The position numbers and the translations under genes are program-made. The notes under the pieces were generated by a model. The model was not told the DNA's origin. It made no database searches and was given only the letters and a program-made list of their open reading frames with translations. A stretch of 64,000 nt of DNA from Sphingopyxis sp. BE259 (lineage in GTDB: Bacteria > Pseudomonadota > Alphaproteobacteria > Sphingomonadales > Sphingomonadaceae): positions 2,840,001-2,904,000 of the forward strand of contig NZ_JAVDWM010000001.1 of assembly GCF_031457495.1 (NCBI RefSeq), read 5' to 3'. Every line of letters begins with the position of its first letter. Position 1 is the stretch's first letter. This document shows positions 18,801 through 26,826 of the stretch, piece after piece.

Positions 18801-21800
18801 CAGGGTGAAATTATAGGTGCCGCCCGCAGTGGCGGTTCCGGCGATGGTCCCGCCACCCGACAGCGTCAGCCCCGGTGGCAGCACGCCTGCGGTGACCGCA
18901 TAGCCATAGGCCGCGACTCCGCCCGATGCGGTGACGGTCTGGCTGTAGCTGGCACCGACGGTCCCATTCGCCAGGCTTTCCGGTGAAATCATGATGATCG
19001 GCGGGGGGACGTTGATCGTATAAGTCTGGGCAAGCGTGAACGGCGAACCCGCCCCCGTCGAACCGGTGTCGGTCGCAGTGATAGTCACCGGATAGTTGCC
19101 CGGCGCGGTCGGCGTGCCGCTGATGCTATTGCCGGTGAAATTCAGCCCTGCGGGCAACGTGCCGGTCAGCGCATAGGTGAACGGCCCGACCCCGCCGCTG
19201 GCGGTAAAGGCCTGCGTAAAGGGCGCGTTATAAGGCGCGGTCAGCGTCCCCGCCCCCGGGGTCATGGTCAGCGACGGTCCGGCGACAACCAGCGTGAACA
19301 TCTGGCTGGTGTTGAACGGCCCGGCACCGGTCGATGCGTCGGTCGCCGATACGGTCAGCGCAAAGCTGCCCGCGCTGGTCGGCGTGCCGATGATTTCGAC
19401 GGTGTTGGCGCCGCTGCTGCCCGCCTGCATCCCGGCGGGCAGGCCGGTCACCTGATAATTGGTGAACGGCTGGGTGCCACCATTGAAGGTGAAGGTTTCG
19501 CGGTAAGCGGCGCCGACCGTCGCGGTCAGCGGGCCGCCCGCGGTGATCGTGATCGCCGGGTTGGCAACGCTGATCGTGACCAGGGCCGGCGCGGATGCCG
19601 CGCCATTGTTGCTGGCGATATAGGTAAAGCTGTCGGGCCCGGAAAAGCCGGTATCGGGAATATAGCTGATCGTCATCCGGTCGACGATCGCGCGGCCGTT
19701 GGTCGGCGGCGTCACCACCGCGACCGAATTGGCGGTGCCGGTGATGCTGAGCGGGATCGGGGTCAGCCCGGCGCCGTAAGCGACGCTGGCGGTGACCGCA
19801 CCGACCACAGGCGGGGTGTTGACGATATTGATCGAATAGCTTTGCTGGACAACCCCGGCGCCGCCCGGATTGCTGTCAGTAGCGGTGACGACAAAGCCAA
19901 AGAGATTTGCCGTCGTCGGGGTGCCGGTAATCGCCCCTGACGGCGACATCGTCAGGCCATAAGGCAACTCGCCCGAGGTAACGACATAGCTGTAGGGCGA
20001 GACGCCGCCGGTCGCGGTATTGATCTGCGCCGAATAGGCAATGTCGGTGGCACCATCGGGCAAGGTTGTCGCAGGCAGTACGAGCGCCGGAACGTCGACC
20101 GTCAACGTATAAGCGCGCGCGCCGCTATAGGGTCCGGGTGCCGCGGTCGCGTCAGATGCCGTAATCGTGAAGGTCCGCGGGCCGCCCAGCGTCGGCGTTC
20201 CCGACAGGGTGCCATCGGGCGCCAGCGCAAGCCCTGGTGGCAAGCTGCCCGACGTCACGGCAAAGCTGTAGGGCGCGATCGATCCGTCGGCGGTGATCGT
20301 CTGACTGTACGATATGCCAAAGGTCGCATTGGGCAGCGTGACCGGCGTCAGTTCGATGAACGGCGCGGCAATTGTCACGGTGTAAACGCGACTGGCCGAA
20401 TAAGGTCCGGGCGCGCCGCTACTGTCGGTTGCGGTGATCGTGAAATTGGCGTTGCCCGCGGCGACCGGGGTGCCCGACAAGGTGCCGTTCGTAGCGAAGG
20501 TCAATCCGGCGGGCAGCGTCCCCGCGGTGACCGCATAGCTGTAAGGCGCGGCGCCGCCATCGGTGGTCAGGATGGCGCTATAGAAGTTTCCGACCGAGCC
20601 GTTGGGCAGGGTTTCGGGCAGGATCTCAAGCGGCACATCGTCGTTGACGATCGTGCCGATGCCGGTGCCTGTCCCAATCGCGGCATTGGTAACGCCGCTG
20701 AGCACGACAGTGAAATTCTCATCGGGTTCGGGCGCCGTATCGCTGTTGACCGTCACCGGCAGCGTCTTGCTGGTTTCGCCCGGTTGGAAGGTAAAGCCGC
20801 CATTGTTCACCGCGACATAATCGCTGCCCGCCGCGGCGGTGCCGTTGGCGGTGTTGACCCGGACTTCAACGCCCAAACCACTGGGCGCATCGAGGGTGAT
20901 GACGAAATTGAGCGTCCGCGTCCCCAGGTTGCCCTCGACGATCGAAGGACTGCCGATCGATAGCGTCGGCGGCGTATCGTCATTGGTGATCGTTCCAGTT
21001 CCCTGTGATCCGTTGACGAACGCGCCGACCACATTGGAAATTGTCACGAAAAATTGTTCGTCGCCCTCATTGAGCAGATCGCCGTTGATCGCCACCGTGA
21101 AGGTCGCCGAGCTCGCGCCCGCCGGAATGACGACTCCGGTCTGGCTTTTGGCAACATAGTCCTGACCCGCCGTCGCAGAGCCGTTCGACGTCGCAATGTC
21201 GAACGTCACGCCGCCGGCCACGGCCGGGGCGGACAGCTGCACAGTGAAAACCGCGTCGATCGTCCCGCTGTTGCCTTCGGCCTGGGTGACCGCACCGACC
21301 GAGATGCTCGGCAGGTCGTCGTTCTGGATCGTCGCGGTCGCGCTGGCCGGTGCGCCGATGTTATAACCGGCCCCCAATGCCAGTTCGACGATCACCGTCT
21401 CGTCGGGTTCGATGCTGCCGTCGGGGTTGGGATCGACAAGGATCGTCTGACTGGTCGCACCCGCGGCGATGATGACGGGCGAGTTGATCGCGGCATAATC
21501 CGATCCATTGTCCGCCGTGCCGCTCAAATTGAAGTTGATGGGCAGCGGCACAAACGCCGCCGCGTCGAGCGTGACCGTATAGGTCAGCGTCCCTGCGCCG
21601 TCCTCAACCACCGTGGTCGGCGATACCGCTATCGTTGCCGTCGGCAAATCGTCGTTGGTGATCGTCCCGGTGGCCGACGCGGGAGCGCCGACGGCATATC
21701 CCGCGCCCGCCGCGACGGTCAGGATCACCGTTTCGTTGGCTTCGATGGCCGTATCGACGACCGGATCGATGGTGATCGTCGCGCTCGCCGCATTGGCTGC

Positions 21801-23414
21801 GATCGTGACGGTAGTGACACCGCCGCTGTAATCGCTACCGCTAGTGGCGGACCCCGTGGCGGCGATGTTCACGGTCAGCGGGCTAGCGCTCACGGCATCG
21901 CGCGTCACCGTGTAGACCAGATTGGCGCCACCGTCTTCGACGACGCTGGCGGGCGATACCGCAATCGACACGCCCGGCACGTTGACGATGTTGAATGTCA
22001 TCGGGAACGTCTGGAAATAGGTTCCGGGGGTGCTTGCGTCGCGGACCCGCAACGTCACGGTCGAGCTGCCGAGTGTTGTCGGCGTTCCGGTAAGAACGCC
22101 GCTGGTCGAAAGCGACAGGCCTGCCGGCAACGGCTCAACCGGCGTCGTATAGGTGTGGGGGGCGACCCCACCGGTCGTCGACAGCGCAACGTTGACCGGC
22201 GCATTCTGGTTGAACGTGAATGACAGCGGCGTCGGAACGAGCGTCGGATTTATCGGAATGCCGGTGTAGGAACGGACGCCAAAAGCCCCGAGCGAATCCT
22301 GCACGCGAACGGAAAAGCTATAGGTGCCGCGCCGCGTCGGGGTTCCCGAAATCTGACCGGCGTTCGATAGCGTCAATCCGGTCGGCAGCGCCCCCGACGT
22401 GATCGTGAAATCATAGGGTCCGGCGCCGCCGGTCGCGGTCAGCGTCTGACTGAATGCATCCCCGACCGTCATCGCGTTCAAGGCCGCGGGTGCGATCGTC
22501 AGTGTGGGCGCCGCAACGGTCAGCGTGAATGGCTCCAGCTCGAAATAGCTTCCCGGGCCGGTGCTGGCATCGGTGACCCGCAGCGTGACGGGATAGCTAC
22601 CAGTCGCGGCAGAGGTTGTGCCGCTGATGACACCGGTCGACGAGAGGGTGATTCCGGCCGGAAAACTGCCGGACTCCAGAAGATAACTATGCGGAGCAAC
22701 GCCGCCATTCGCGGTCAGCGTCTGCGAAAAGGCGATGCCCTGTCCCGCCGTCGCCGTTGCCGGGGTGATCGAGAGGGTCGGATTGGCGACCGTTCCGGTG
22801 TAACCCTTGACGGCAAAATCACCCACCGAATCCTGCGACCGCACCGCAAATGTATAGGTTCCGCGCTGGGTCGGAGTTCCCGACAGCAGGCCGCCGGAAC
22901 TCAGGGTCAACCCGGTCGGCAAGCTCCCGCTGCTGAGCGAATAGCTATAGGATCCGACGCCGCCGGTCGACGTCAACGCCTGCGAAAAGGGTGTCCCGGC
23001 GGTGAGCGCCGGCAATGATGCTGGCGATACGACGATCGCCGACGTCGGCGGCGTGATCGTGATGTTGACCTGGATGAGGTTGTTGGGCGGCGCATTGCCG
23101 TCGCGCACGACAAAAGTGTCGGTCGTTCCGCTGCTGCCATTGTGCGAATAGTTGATCGTCTGCGTCGGTCCGAAGGGACCGATCGTCGCGGTGCCGTGCG
23201 TCGGCGGTGTCGCCACGTTGCCGAGGCCAAAACCCGCGTGGCAGGCCGTGGCATCGATGCTGACCGTTCCGCCATAGGCCACAGTTGCGTTAAGAACCGG
23301 ACACAGCGTCGATGTCTGCGCGCTCGCCGGATTGGGCAACGTTGCACCCAACACGATCAGCACCGCGATTGCCATCCACCGCACGATCGCCGCGCGCAAA
23401 ACCGCCAATTCCAT
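15861..23414 (-). CDS. giant autotransporter adhesin-like protein with Ig-like and Calx-beta repeats
   Basis: About 2,517 residues from ATG 23414 (MELAVLRAAIVRWMAIAVLI), with a signal peptide ending near NPASAQ; an upstream ATG at 23450 lacks leader character. In order: a cadherin-like unit with a VAYG strand and four putative-Ig (He_PIG) repeats, each with an LPAGLTLS and SGTPT hallmark; four Calx-beta domains (each ending TITNDD or similar); three more PIG repeats; then twice a VAYG unit plus four PIG repeats. A Gly/Asn/Ala-rich linker with a Cys pair (SDPCIDS, NPVCANAGG) follows, then a C-terminal beta-barrel of about 260 residues ending in the outer-membrane signature Phe (INVKQAF). This is type V secretion architecture: the barrel inserts in the outer membrane and the repeat stalk is displayed at the surface. 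Adhesion is the likely role. It has its own terminator and lies next to a two-component pair. Confidence 0.88.
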   Translation of the reverse strand: MELAVLRAAIVRWMAIAVLIVLGATLPNPASAQTSTLCPVLNATVAYGGTVSIDATACHAGFGLGNVATPPTHGTATIGPFGPTQTINYSHNGSSGTTDTFVVRDGNAPPNNLIQVNITITPPTSAIVVSPASLPALTAGTPFSQALTSTGGVGSYSYSLSSGSLPTGLTLSSGGLLSGTPTQRGTYTFAVRSQDSVGDFAVKGYTGTVANPTLSITPATATAGQGIAFSQTLTANGGVAPHSYLLESGSFPAGITLSSTGVISGTTSAATGSYPVTLRVTDASTGPGSYFELEPFTLTVAAPTLTIAPAALNAMTVGDAFSQTLTATGGAGPYDFTITSGALPTGLTLSNAGQISGTPTRRGTYSFSVRVQDSLGAFGVRSYTGIPINPTLVPTPLSFTFNQNAPVNVALSTTGGVAPHTYTTPVEPLPAGLSLSTSGVLTGTPTTLGSSTVTLRVRDASTPGTYFQTFPMTFNIVNVPGVSIAVSPASVVEDGGANLVYTVTRDAVSASPLTVNIAATGSATSGSDYSGGVTTVTIAANAASATITIDPVVDTAIEANETVILTVAAGAGYAVGAPASATGTITNDDLPTATIAVSPTTVVEDGAGTLTYTVTLDAAAFVPLPINFNLSGTADNGSDYAAINSPVIIAAGATSQTILVDPNPDGSIEPDETVIVELALGAGYNIGAPASATATIQNDDLPSISVGAVTQAEGNSGTIDAVFTVQLSAPAVAGGVTFDIATSNGSATAGQDYVAKSQTGVVIPAGASSATFTVAINGDLLNEGDEQFFVTISNVVGAFVNGSQGTGTITNDDTPPTLSIGSPSIVEGNLGTRTLNFVITLDAPSGLGVEVRVNTANGTAAAGSDYVAVNNGGFTFQPGETSKTLPVTVNSDTAPEPDENFTVVLSGVTNAAIGTGTGIGTIVNDDVPLEILPETLPNGSVGNFYSAILTTDGGAAPYSYAVTAGTLPAGLTFATNGTLSGTPVAAGNANFTITATDSSGAPGPYSASRVYTVTIAAPFIELTPVTLPNATFGISYSQTITADGSIAPYSFAVTSGSLPPGLALAPDGTLSGTPTLGGPRTFTITASDATAAPGPYSGARAYTLTVDVPALVLPATTLPDGATDIAYSAQINTATGGVSPYSYVVTSGELPYGLTMSPSGAITGTPTTANLFGFVVTATDSNPGGAGVVQQSYSINIVNTPPVVGAVTASVAYGAGLTPIPLSITGTANSVAVVTPPTNGRAIVDRMTISYIPDTGFSGPDSFTYIASNNGAASAPALVTISVANPAITITAGGPLTATVGAAYRETFTFNGGTQPFTNYQVTGLPAGMQAGSSGANTVEIIGTPTSAGSFALTVSATDASTGAGPFNTSQMFTLVVAGPSLTMTPGAGTLTAPYNAPFTQAFTASGGVGPFTYALTGTLPAGLNFTGNSISGTPTAPGNYPVTITATDTGSTGAGSPFTLAQTYTINVPPPIIMISPESLANGTVGASYSQTVTASGGVAAYGYAVTAGVLPPGLTLSGGGTIAGTATAGGTYNFTLTATDANAQTGSRAYALTIGAAVVSLPPTTLAGGQVGFAYNASLNPASGGTAPYSYAVTGGALPGGLTLSASGVLSGTPSAFGAFSFAVTATDSSTGSGPYTATQSYSVQIEQPAPIANPVLATVAYGSAANPITLAISGGAAASVAIATPPANGAAVANGTGVTYTPNAGFAGSDSFTYTATNAGGTSAPATVTITVANPAITIAADGPLTATAGTAYSQTFTFSGGAQPFAGYQVANLPAGLAISGSSANSVTVSGTPTSAGSFALAVSGTDASTGNGPFNTSQTFTLTVNAPALALTPATGSFTASYTAAYSQAITATGGVGPYSYSLTGNLPAGVTLNPSTGLLSGSPTASGTFSFAVTATDTGSTGAGAPFTVQGNYTLTVAAPLVSVTPTNLPVATAGAAYSATLAATGGVGPYRFALSGGALPAGLSLSAGGVVAGTPTATGAFAFTVNVTDANGQAGTASLTLNVANSAITVTPAALPAGTQGVAYSQRLTAAGGIAPYSFAVSAGALPAGLTINAATGVIAGTPTGSGDATFAVTVTDSTGGTPSTATINYTLRIVARPNPANDPEVRGLVQAQVNSARRFVDTQVGNFNRRLEGMRRGGGSGGFSNSLRISGSDPCIDSITAWTNPVCANAGGNAAGGANRQPGGFGSNPYGGPLSGGSMAGGLLGGGAIGSATADGSANTAANADGTGGSAQAPLTVWAGGAIRWGDRDEQTGRPSERFESEGVTFGADYRFSPSFAAGVGVGLGRETTDVGRNGSQSEGEAKTLAIYGSHLLGGGLYVDWLAGYQWLDFDLRRYVTLSGALVNSSRSGRQWFGSVSAGADIESGDWRFTPYARIDAQRGKLNGYTENSGSVFDLTYRDQDVAFTSIGAGAKLDYRIAVENGFFLPRLRLEYQRDIERDSEALVAYFDQISGPFNGVPLTGYARSRLLMGFGVEMMIGDRTAVDIEYSYRDNSGAGADQGVLINVKQAF
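17090..20620 (-). repeat. tandem putative-Ig repeats in the autotransporter stalk
   Basis: About eleven PIG units of roughly 85-95 codons, interrupted by two VAYG cadherin-like units (near 19790 and 18425). The two VAYG + 4 PIG blocks are each about 1.3 kb, forming a higher-order repeat. A similar block opens the protein (about 23,280 down to 22,000). Confidence 0.75.
20640..21990 (-). repeat. four Calx-beta domain repeats inside the autotransporter
   Basis: Four units of about 110 codons, each with an early VVEDG or EGN acidic turn, a GSDY or GQDY strand and a terminal TI-NDD. Acidic residues at unit boundaries fit the Ca2+-binding pattern of this domain. Confidence 0.75.
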
Positions 23415-23504
23415 GATATTCCATTCCCCACGCCGCCCGCCGAATGGCACAAGCGCCCGCGGCGAACCCTAAGGGCGGGGATGCCCCATCACTAGAAAGG
23501 GAAA

Positions 23505-23516
23505 TGTGCTAGCTCA
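23505..23516. promoter_or_regulatory. TGTGCTAGCTCA(CA) near-palindrome upstream of the autotransporter gene
   Basis: TGTG-N6-CACA symmetry, about 90 bases upstream of the autotransporter start, shares YTAGCTCA with sites at 12931 and 15683. Confidence 0.3.
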
Positions 23517-23673
23517 CATAAAACAAGGGGCCGAAGCACATCGAATCATGTCACTTTTGCGGTTAAGAGATGGCATCGAAAACCCTCTCGCCGCGGCGGG
23601 TGCCAAACCGCAGACACAGCAGCCCGGTCGCCGCTGGCGGCGCCGGATTTCGGAAGTCATGTCAAAAGGAAAA

Positions 23674-23696
23674 TGGTGCCAGAAGAGGACTCGAAC
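23674..23696. repeat. attL-like remnant of tRNA-Leu 3' end (distal end of the island)
   Basis: The 18 bases ccagaagaggactcgaac at 23679-23696 are identical, in the same orientation, to bases 44910-44927 in the 3' part of the tRNA-Leu gene. The preceding tggtgc also matches the CCA end apart from one missing C. No tRNA body follows, so this is a duplicated attachment core rather than a gene. Confidence 0.75.
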
Positions 23697-23995
23697 TCTT
23701 TGGATAAGATATTGATATAAAATCGATAAGCAGATTTGGTTTTCGATTTGGCCCATTTTCCGCCCCGTAAGATTTTGTGTTGGAATGGTTCGATTCCCAA
23801 GTCGGTACCTTTTGGCCGATTGCGGCCTGACAGCTTTTGACCGCCAATGCGCGGAAGCCGTCGATTACAGTCCGGCGGTACCTTCACTCCTCTCCGATCG
23901 GCACTACGTCCGTGAATCCGGCATTGCGCGACAGAGAGTCGATAAGCTGTTCCGAGCGACCCGCAAACAGCGTAGAACGCGCTGCGGACGCCGCA
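23697..23995. other. AT-richer non-coding stretch at the left end of the island
   Basis: About 300 bases between the attL-like core and the stop of paaK, with an AT-rich tract near 23701-23760. No gene with a plausible ribosome site was seen. Confidence 0.5.
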
Positions 23996-25279
23996 TTACC
24001 GCAGATCAAATACGCGGTGCGCTTTACCCATCGAGCGCGGAAGAGTGCCAACGGCGAAGAGTTCTACAGTCACCGAAATGCCGATCAGCGCTTTGACCCG
24101 CTCCATCAGCAACCCAGCGTCACGGCGAACTTCATCCGTCGCAGCGCCTTCGCGCTGCTCAACTTGGACTGTGACGAGGTCCAGCCGGTCGGGACGGCGA
24201 ATATCGATCTGAAAATGCGGCGAAAGTGCCGGGCAAGCGAGTATTTGCTCCTCAATCTGGGTCGGAAAGACATTTACGCCGCGAATAATGAGCATGTCGT
24301 CGGACCGGCCCGTAATCTTTGCCATGCGCCGCATACCGCGCGCTGTACCGGGCAACAAGCTAGTGAGGTCGCGGGTGCGATAGCGGATGATCGGCATCGC
24401 TTCCTTGGTTAGCGATGTAAAGACAAGCTCGCCCTCCTCACCCTCCGGCAGCACCGCCCCCGTGTCCGGATCGATAATTTCGGGATAGAAATGGTCCTCC
24501 CATATTGTCGGGCCGTCCTTGGTCTCGACGCATTCCTGCGCAACGCCCGGCCCCATCACTTCGGAAAGACCATAAATATCGACCGCGTCGATCGCAAATC
24601 TGTCCTCGATTTCCGCCCGCATCGCTTCGGTCCAGGGTTCTGCACCAAATATGCCAGTGCCAAGCGACGATTGGCGCGGGTCTATTCCCTGACGGCTGAA
24701 TTCATCAAGGATCGCGAGCATATAGCTGGGCGTCACCATAATGATATCGGGACGGAAATCGGTAATCAGCTGAACCTGCTTTTCGGTCTGACCTCCTGAC
24801 ATCGGAATGACTGTGCATCCGAGCGCCTCCGCGCCATAATGGGCGCCGAGTCCGCCAGTGAACAGGCCATAGCCGTATGCGACATGGACCTTCATGCCGG
24901 ATCGGCCGCCCGCTGCATAGATCGACCGCGCCACCACGTTGCTCCACGTCTCAATATCGCGGCGTGTGTATCCGACGACCGTCGGCTTGCCCGTCGTGCC
25001 CGAGGATGCGTGGATCCGGGCCAGGCGGTCCTGTGGCACCGAAAAAAAGCCGAAAGGATAGGCTTCGCGTAAATCCGCCTTAGTGGTGAAAGGAAAATGC
25101 CTTAGATCATCAAGCGTTTTCAAGTCATCGGGATGCGCTCCCGCAGCGTCGAACTTGGCGCGATAGCGGGGATTTCCGCTATAGGCGTGAGCCAGCGACC
25201 AACGCAGGCGTTCGAGTTGAAGCGCAGCCAGTTCGTCGCGCGATGCGGATTCGATCTGGTGAAGGCCCGGCGTCGTCAA
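23996..25279 (-). CDS. paaK: phenylacetate-CoA ligase
   Basis: The 427-residue protein has the PaaK-type AMP-binding signature HASSGTTGKPTVVGYT, the segment YGYGLFTGGLG, GLSEVMGPGVAQEC and the C-terminal domain ITGRSDDMLIIRGVNVFPTQ. PaaK converts phenylacetate, ATP and CoA to phenylacetyl-CoA, the entry step of the aerobic paa pathway. A TTG start at 25279 is used; an AAGGGAA ribosome site lies just before it and the length matches the family (about 430). It follows the cupin gene by 57 bp on the same strand, so the two are probably cotranscribed. It lies some 8.9 kb from the paaE end of the other paa genes, within the same island. Confidence 0.93.
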   Translation of the reverse strand: MTTPGLHQIESASRDELAALQLERLRWSLAHAYSGNPRYRAKFDAAGAHPDDLKTLDDLRHFPFTTKADLREAYPFGFFSVPQDRLARIHASSGTTGKPTVVGYTRRDIETWSNVVARSIYAAGGRSGMKVHVAYGYGLFTGGLGAHYGAEALGCTVIPMSGGQTEKQVQLITDFRPDIIMVTPSYMLAILDEFSRQGIDPRQSSLGTGIFGAEPWTEAMRAEIEDRFAIDAVDIYGLSEVMGPGVAQECVETKDGPTIWEDHFYPEIIDPDTGAVLPEGEEGELVFTSLTKEAMPIIRYRTRDLTSLLPGTARGMRRMAKITGRSDDMLIIRGVNVFPTQIEEQILACPALSPHFQIDIRRPDRLDLVTVQVEQREGAATDEVRRDAGLLMERVKALIGISVTVELFAVGTLPRSMGKAHRVFDLR

Positions 25280-25336
25280 GGCAGTTCCCTTTCAGGAGGC
25301 GAACGGCATCAAACCATGCCGTCTCCGCTCATTGGC

Positions 25337-25828
25337 TCACCAGTGGCTGGGCTTTTCGATATGGTCGGCGGCGCCCGCAGCGACAGCCAGATCATACATC
25401 AGCCGGGCATCGACTACCGCGGCGATCGTGCCATCTTCGTGGTATCCGCCAAGCGGCCCGTGGACGACCGCAAACATCACCATGCCATCTTCGTGCGTCT
25501 TTGGAATATGGCGAATGCCGGCACCTTCATACACATAGTCGCCGACGCGCCCGCGATCCTCATCATAGCTGAAACCGCCTTCGAGCAGAAAGCCCTCAAC
25601 GGCGCCGAAGTGGCCGTGAATCGGCGCTTCGTTGGATGCCGACACCTTCAGCAACATCGAAAAGCCGCCGTTGACCGGGTTGATATTCAGCAGTTTAAAC
25701 CAGGTACCCTCCATCACCCAGTCGGCCCATGGCAGTGCGGACGGATTAAAGAAGGCTGGACGATGTTGATGCGTCACCTCGACGGCGGTCTTCTCGCTCT
25801 TCGCGATGATTGCTGCTGTGCCCGACAT
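25337..25828 (-). CDS. cupin-domain protein, 2,4'-dihydroxyacetophenone dioxygenase-like
   Basis: The 163-residue protein has one cupin barrel with a metal-site-like stretch APIHGHFGAVEGFLLEGGF, then YVYEGAGIRHIPKTHEDG and HGPLGGYHEDG. The length and these motifs resemble the single-domain cupins annotated as 2,4'-dihydroxyacetophenone dioxygenase or acetylacetone-cleaving enzyme, which cut a C-C bond next to a carbonyl with O2. If active that way it could release an aryl-acid in a route leading to PaaK substrate; the specific substrate is unknown. It is first in a two-gene operon with paaK and divergent from the SDR operon. Confidence 0.72.
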   Translation of the reverse strand: MSGTAAIIAKSEKTAVEVTHQHRPAFFNPSALPWADWVMEGTWFKLLNINPVNGGFSMLLKVSASNEAPIHGHFGAVEGFLLEGGFSYDEDRGRVGDYVYEGAGIRHIPKTHEDGMVMFAVVHGPLGGYHEDGTIAAVVDARLMYDLAVAAGAADHIEKPSHW

Positions 25829-25886
25829 GCCTGCTCTCCTCGAATTTCTGAATTTGTCGGGAAATTAGGTGGATGCAGGGCGGCAT

Positions 25887-25946
25887 CCAATGACGAGGAA
25901 CACTCAGGCCGGGGGCGGATCACTCCTGAGTGTTCCTCGTCATTGG
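25887..25946. promoter_or_regulatory. 20-bp perfect inverted repeat between divergent catabolic operons
   Basis: Arm 25887-25906 and its exact reverse complement at 25927-25946 flank a 20-base spacer. The structure is centred in the 178-bp region between the cupin-paaK operon and the SDR operon. No T-tract follows on either side, so an operator or RNA switch is more likely than a terminator. Confidence 0.55.
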
Positions 25947-26006
25947 GATTTGGCCCGCTTGCCCGCAAATTGGGAACGTAAAATGGGTAGGAGCGAGCGG
26001 AGCGTC

Positions 26007-26798
26007 ATGGCGAACCGACTGGAAAACAAAATTGCGATCATCACCGGCGGCGCGTCCGGGATTGGACGCGCCACGGCCCAGCTTTTCGCCGCCGAAGGTG
26101 CGAAGGTCATGATCGCTGACACCGATTTCGCCGGTGCCAAAATAGCTGCCGAAGAGATCGGCGTAGCGGCGCTGTTTTGCCCGATCGACGTCAGCAAGGA
26201 AGATGATTGGGAGCAGTTGGTCGCCACGACCATAGATCATTTTGGCCGGATCGACATCGTCTGCAACATCGCCGGCATCGGTCGTGGAGGTTCAATCGAA
26301 GACATAACGCTGGACGATTGGAACAAGATGATCGCAGTCAACCTGACGGGAACGATGCTGGGATGCAAGCATGGCATTCGCGGTATCATGCGGTCGGGGG
26401 GGGCAGGCGCGATCGTCAACCTGTCTTCGCTGGGCGGCTTGGTCGGTTTTGCCGACATCGCCGGCTATTGCGCCAGTAAGGGCGGTGTCACCACGCTGAC
26501 CAAATCAACCGCGCTATATTGTGCGGAGCGCGGTTACCCGATCCGTTGCCTATCGGTACACCCAACCTATGTGGACACCGAAATGCTCGATCCGGTTGTC
26601 GAAGCGGCGGGCGGCGATCGGGACACGCTGCTTGACGGAATGGCGCGACTGGTCCCGATGGGCCGCGTCGCGAAACCCGCCGACGTCGCTTATACGGTCC
26701 TGTTCGCCGCATCTGGCGAGGCCGCGATGGTCAGTGGGTCGCAGTTGATTGTCGATGGCGCGCAGTTGGCCGGACCACCGTCCGCGCATTTCCGGTAA
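26007..26798 (+). CDS. short-chain dehydrogenase/reductase (SDR)
   Basis: The 263-residue protein has a classical SDR layout: NAD(P) motif TGGASGIG near residue 14, Asp in MIADTD favouring NAD(H), the NIAG strand, catalytic Ser in NLSSLGG and YCASK with Tyr-x3-Lys. It oxidises a secondary alcohol or reduces the matching ketone of an unknown substrate. The start is ATG 26007, with GGAG bases about 15 upstream; an ATG at 25983 in frame would add eight residues. It is the first gene of a tight four-gene operon (28 bp, then 1-4 bp, then overlap) with a second SDR, a CoA ligase and a VOC protein. Confidence 0.85.
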   Translation: MANRLENKIAIITGGASGIGRATAQLFAAEGAKVMIADTDFAGAKIAAEEIGVAALFCPIDVSKEDDWEQLVATTIDHFGRIDIVCNIAGIGRGGSIEDITLDDWNKMIAVNLTGTMLGCKHGIRGIMRSGGAGAIVNLSSLGGLVGFADIAGYCASKGGVTTLTKSTALYCAERGYPIRCLSVHPTYVDTEMLDPVVEAAGGDRDTLLDGMARLVPMGRVAKPADVAYTVLFAASGEAAMVSGSQLIVDGAQLAGPPSAHFR

Positions 26799-26826
26799 TC
26801 AAAGGACGCAATAGGGAGATAAAACG

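Noticed and set aside
16700..22500. Regular repeats that might look like a CRISPR or satellite array
   Set aside because: They are codon-level repeats of Ig-like and Calx-beta domains in one open frame, without spacers of constant length.
23505..23518. CRP/FNR-type binding site upstream of the autotransporter
   Set aside because: TGTG and CACA are spaced by six bases, not the eight between these tetramers in the CRP consensus.
23674..23700. Possible truncated tRNA gene
   Set aside because: Only the 3' arm is present, no anticodon or acceptor 5' half; better explained as an attachment-site remnant.
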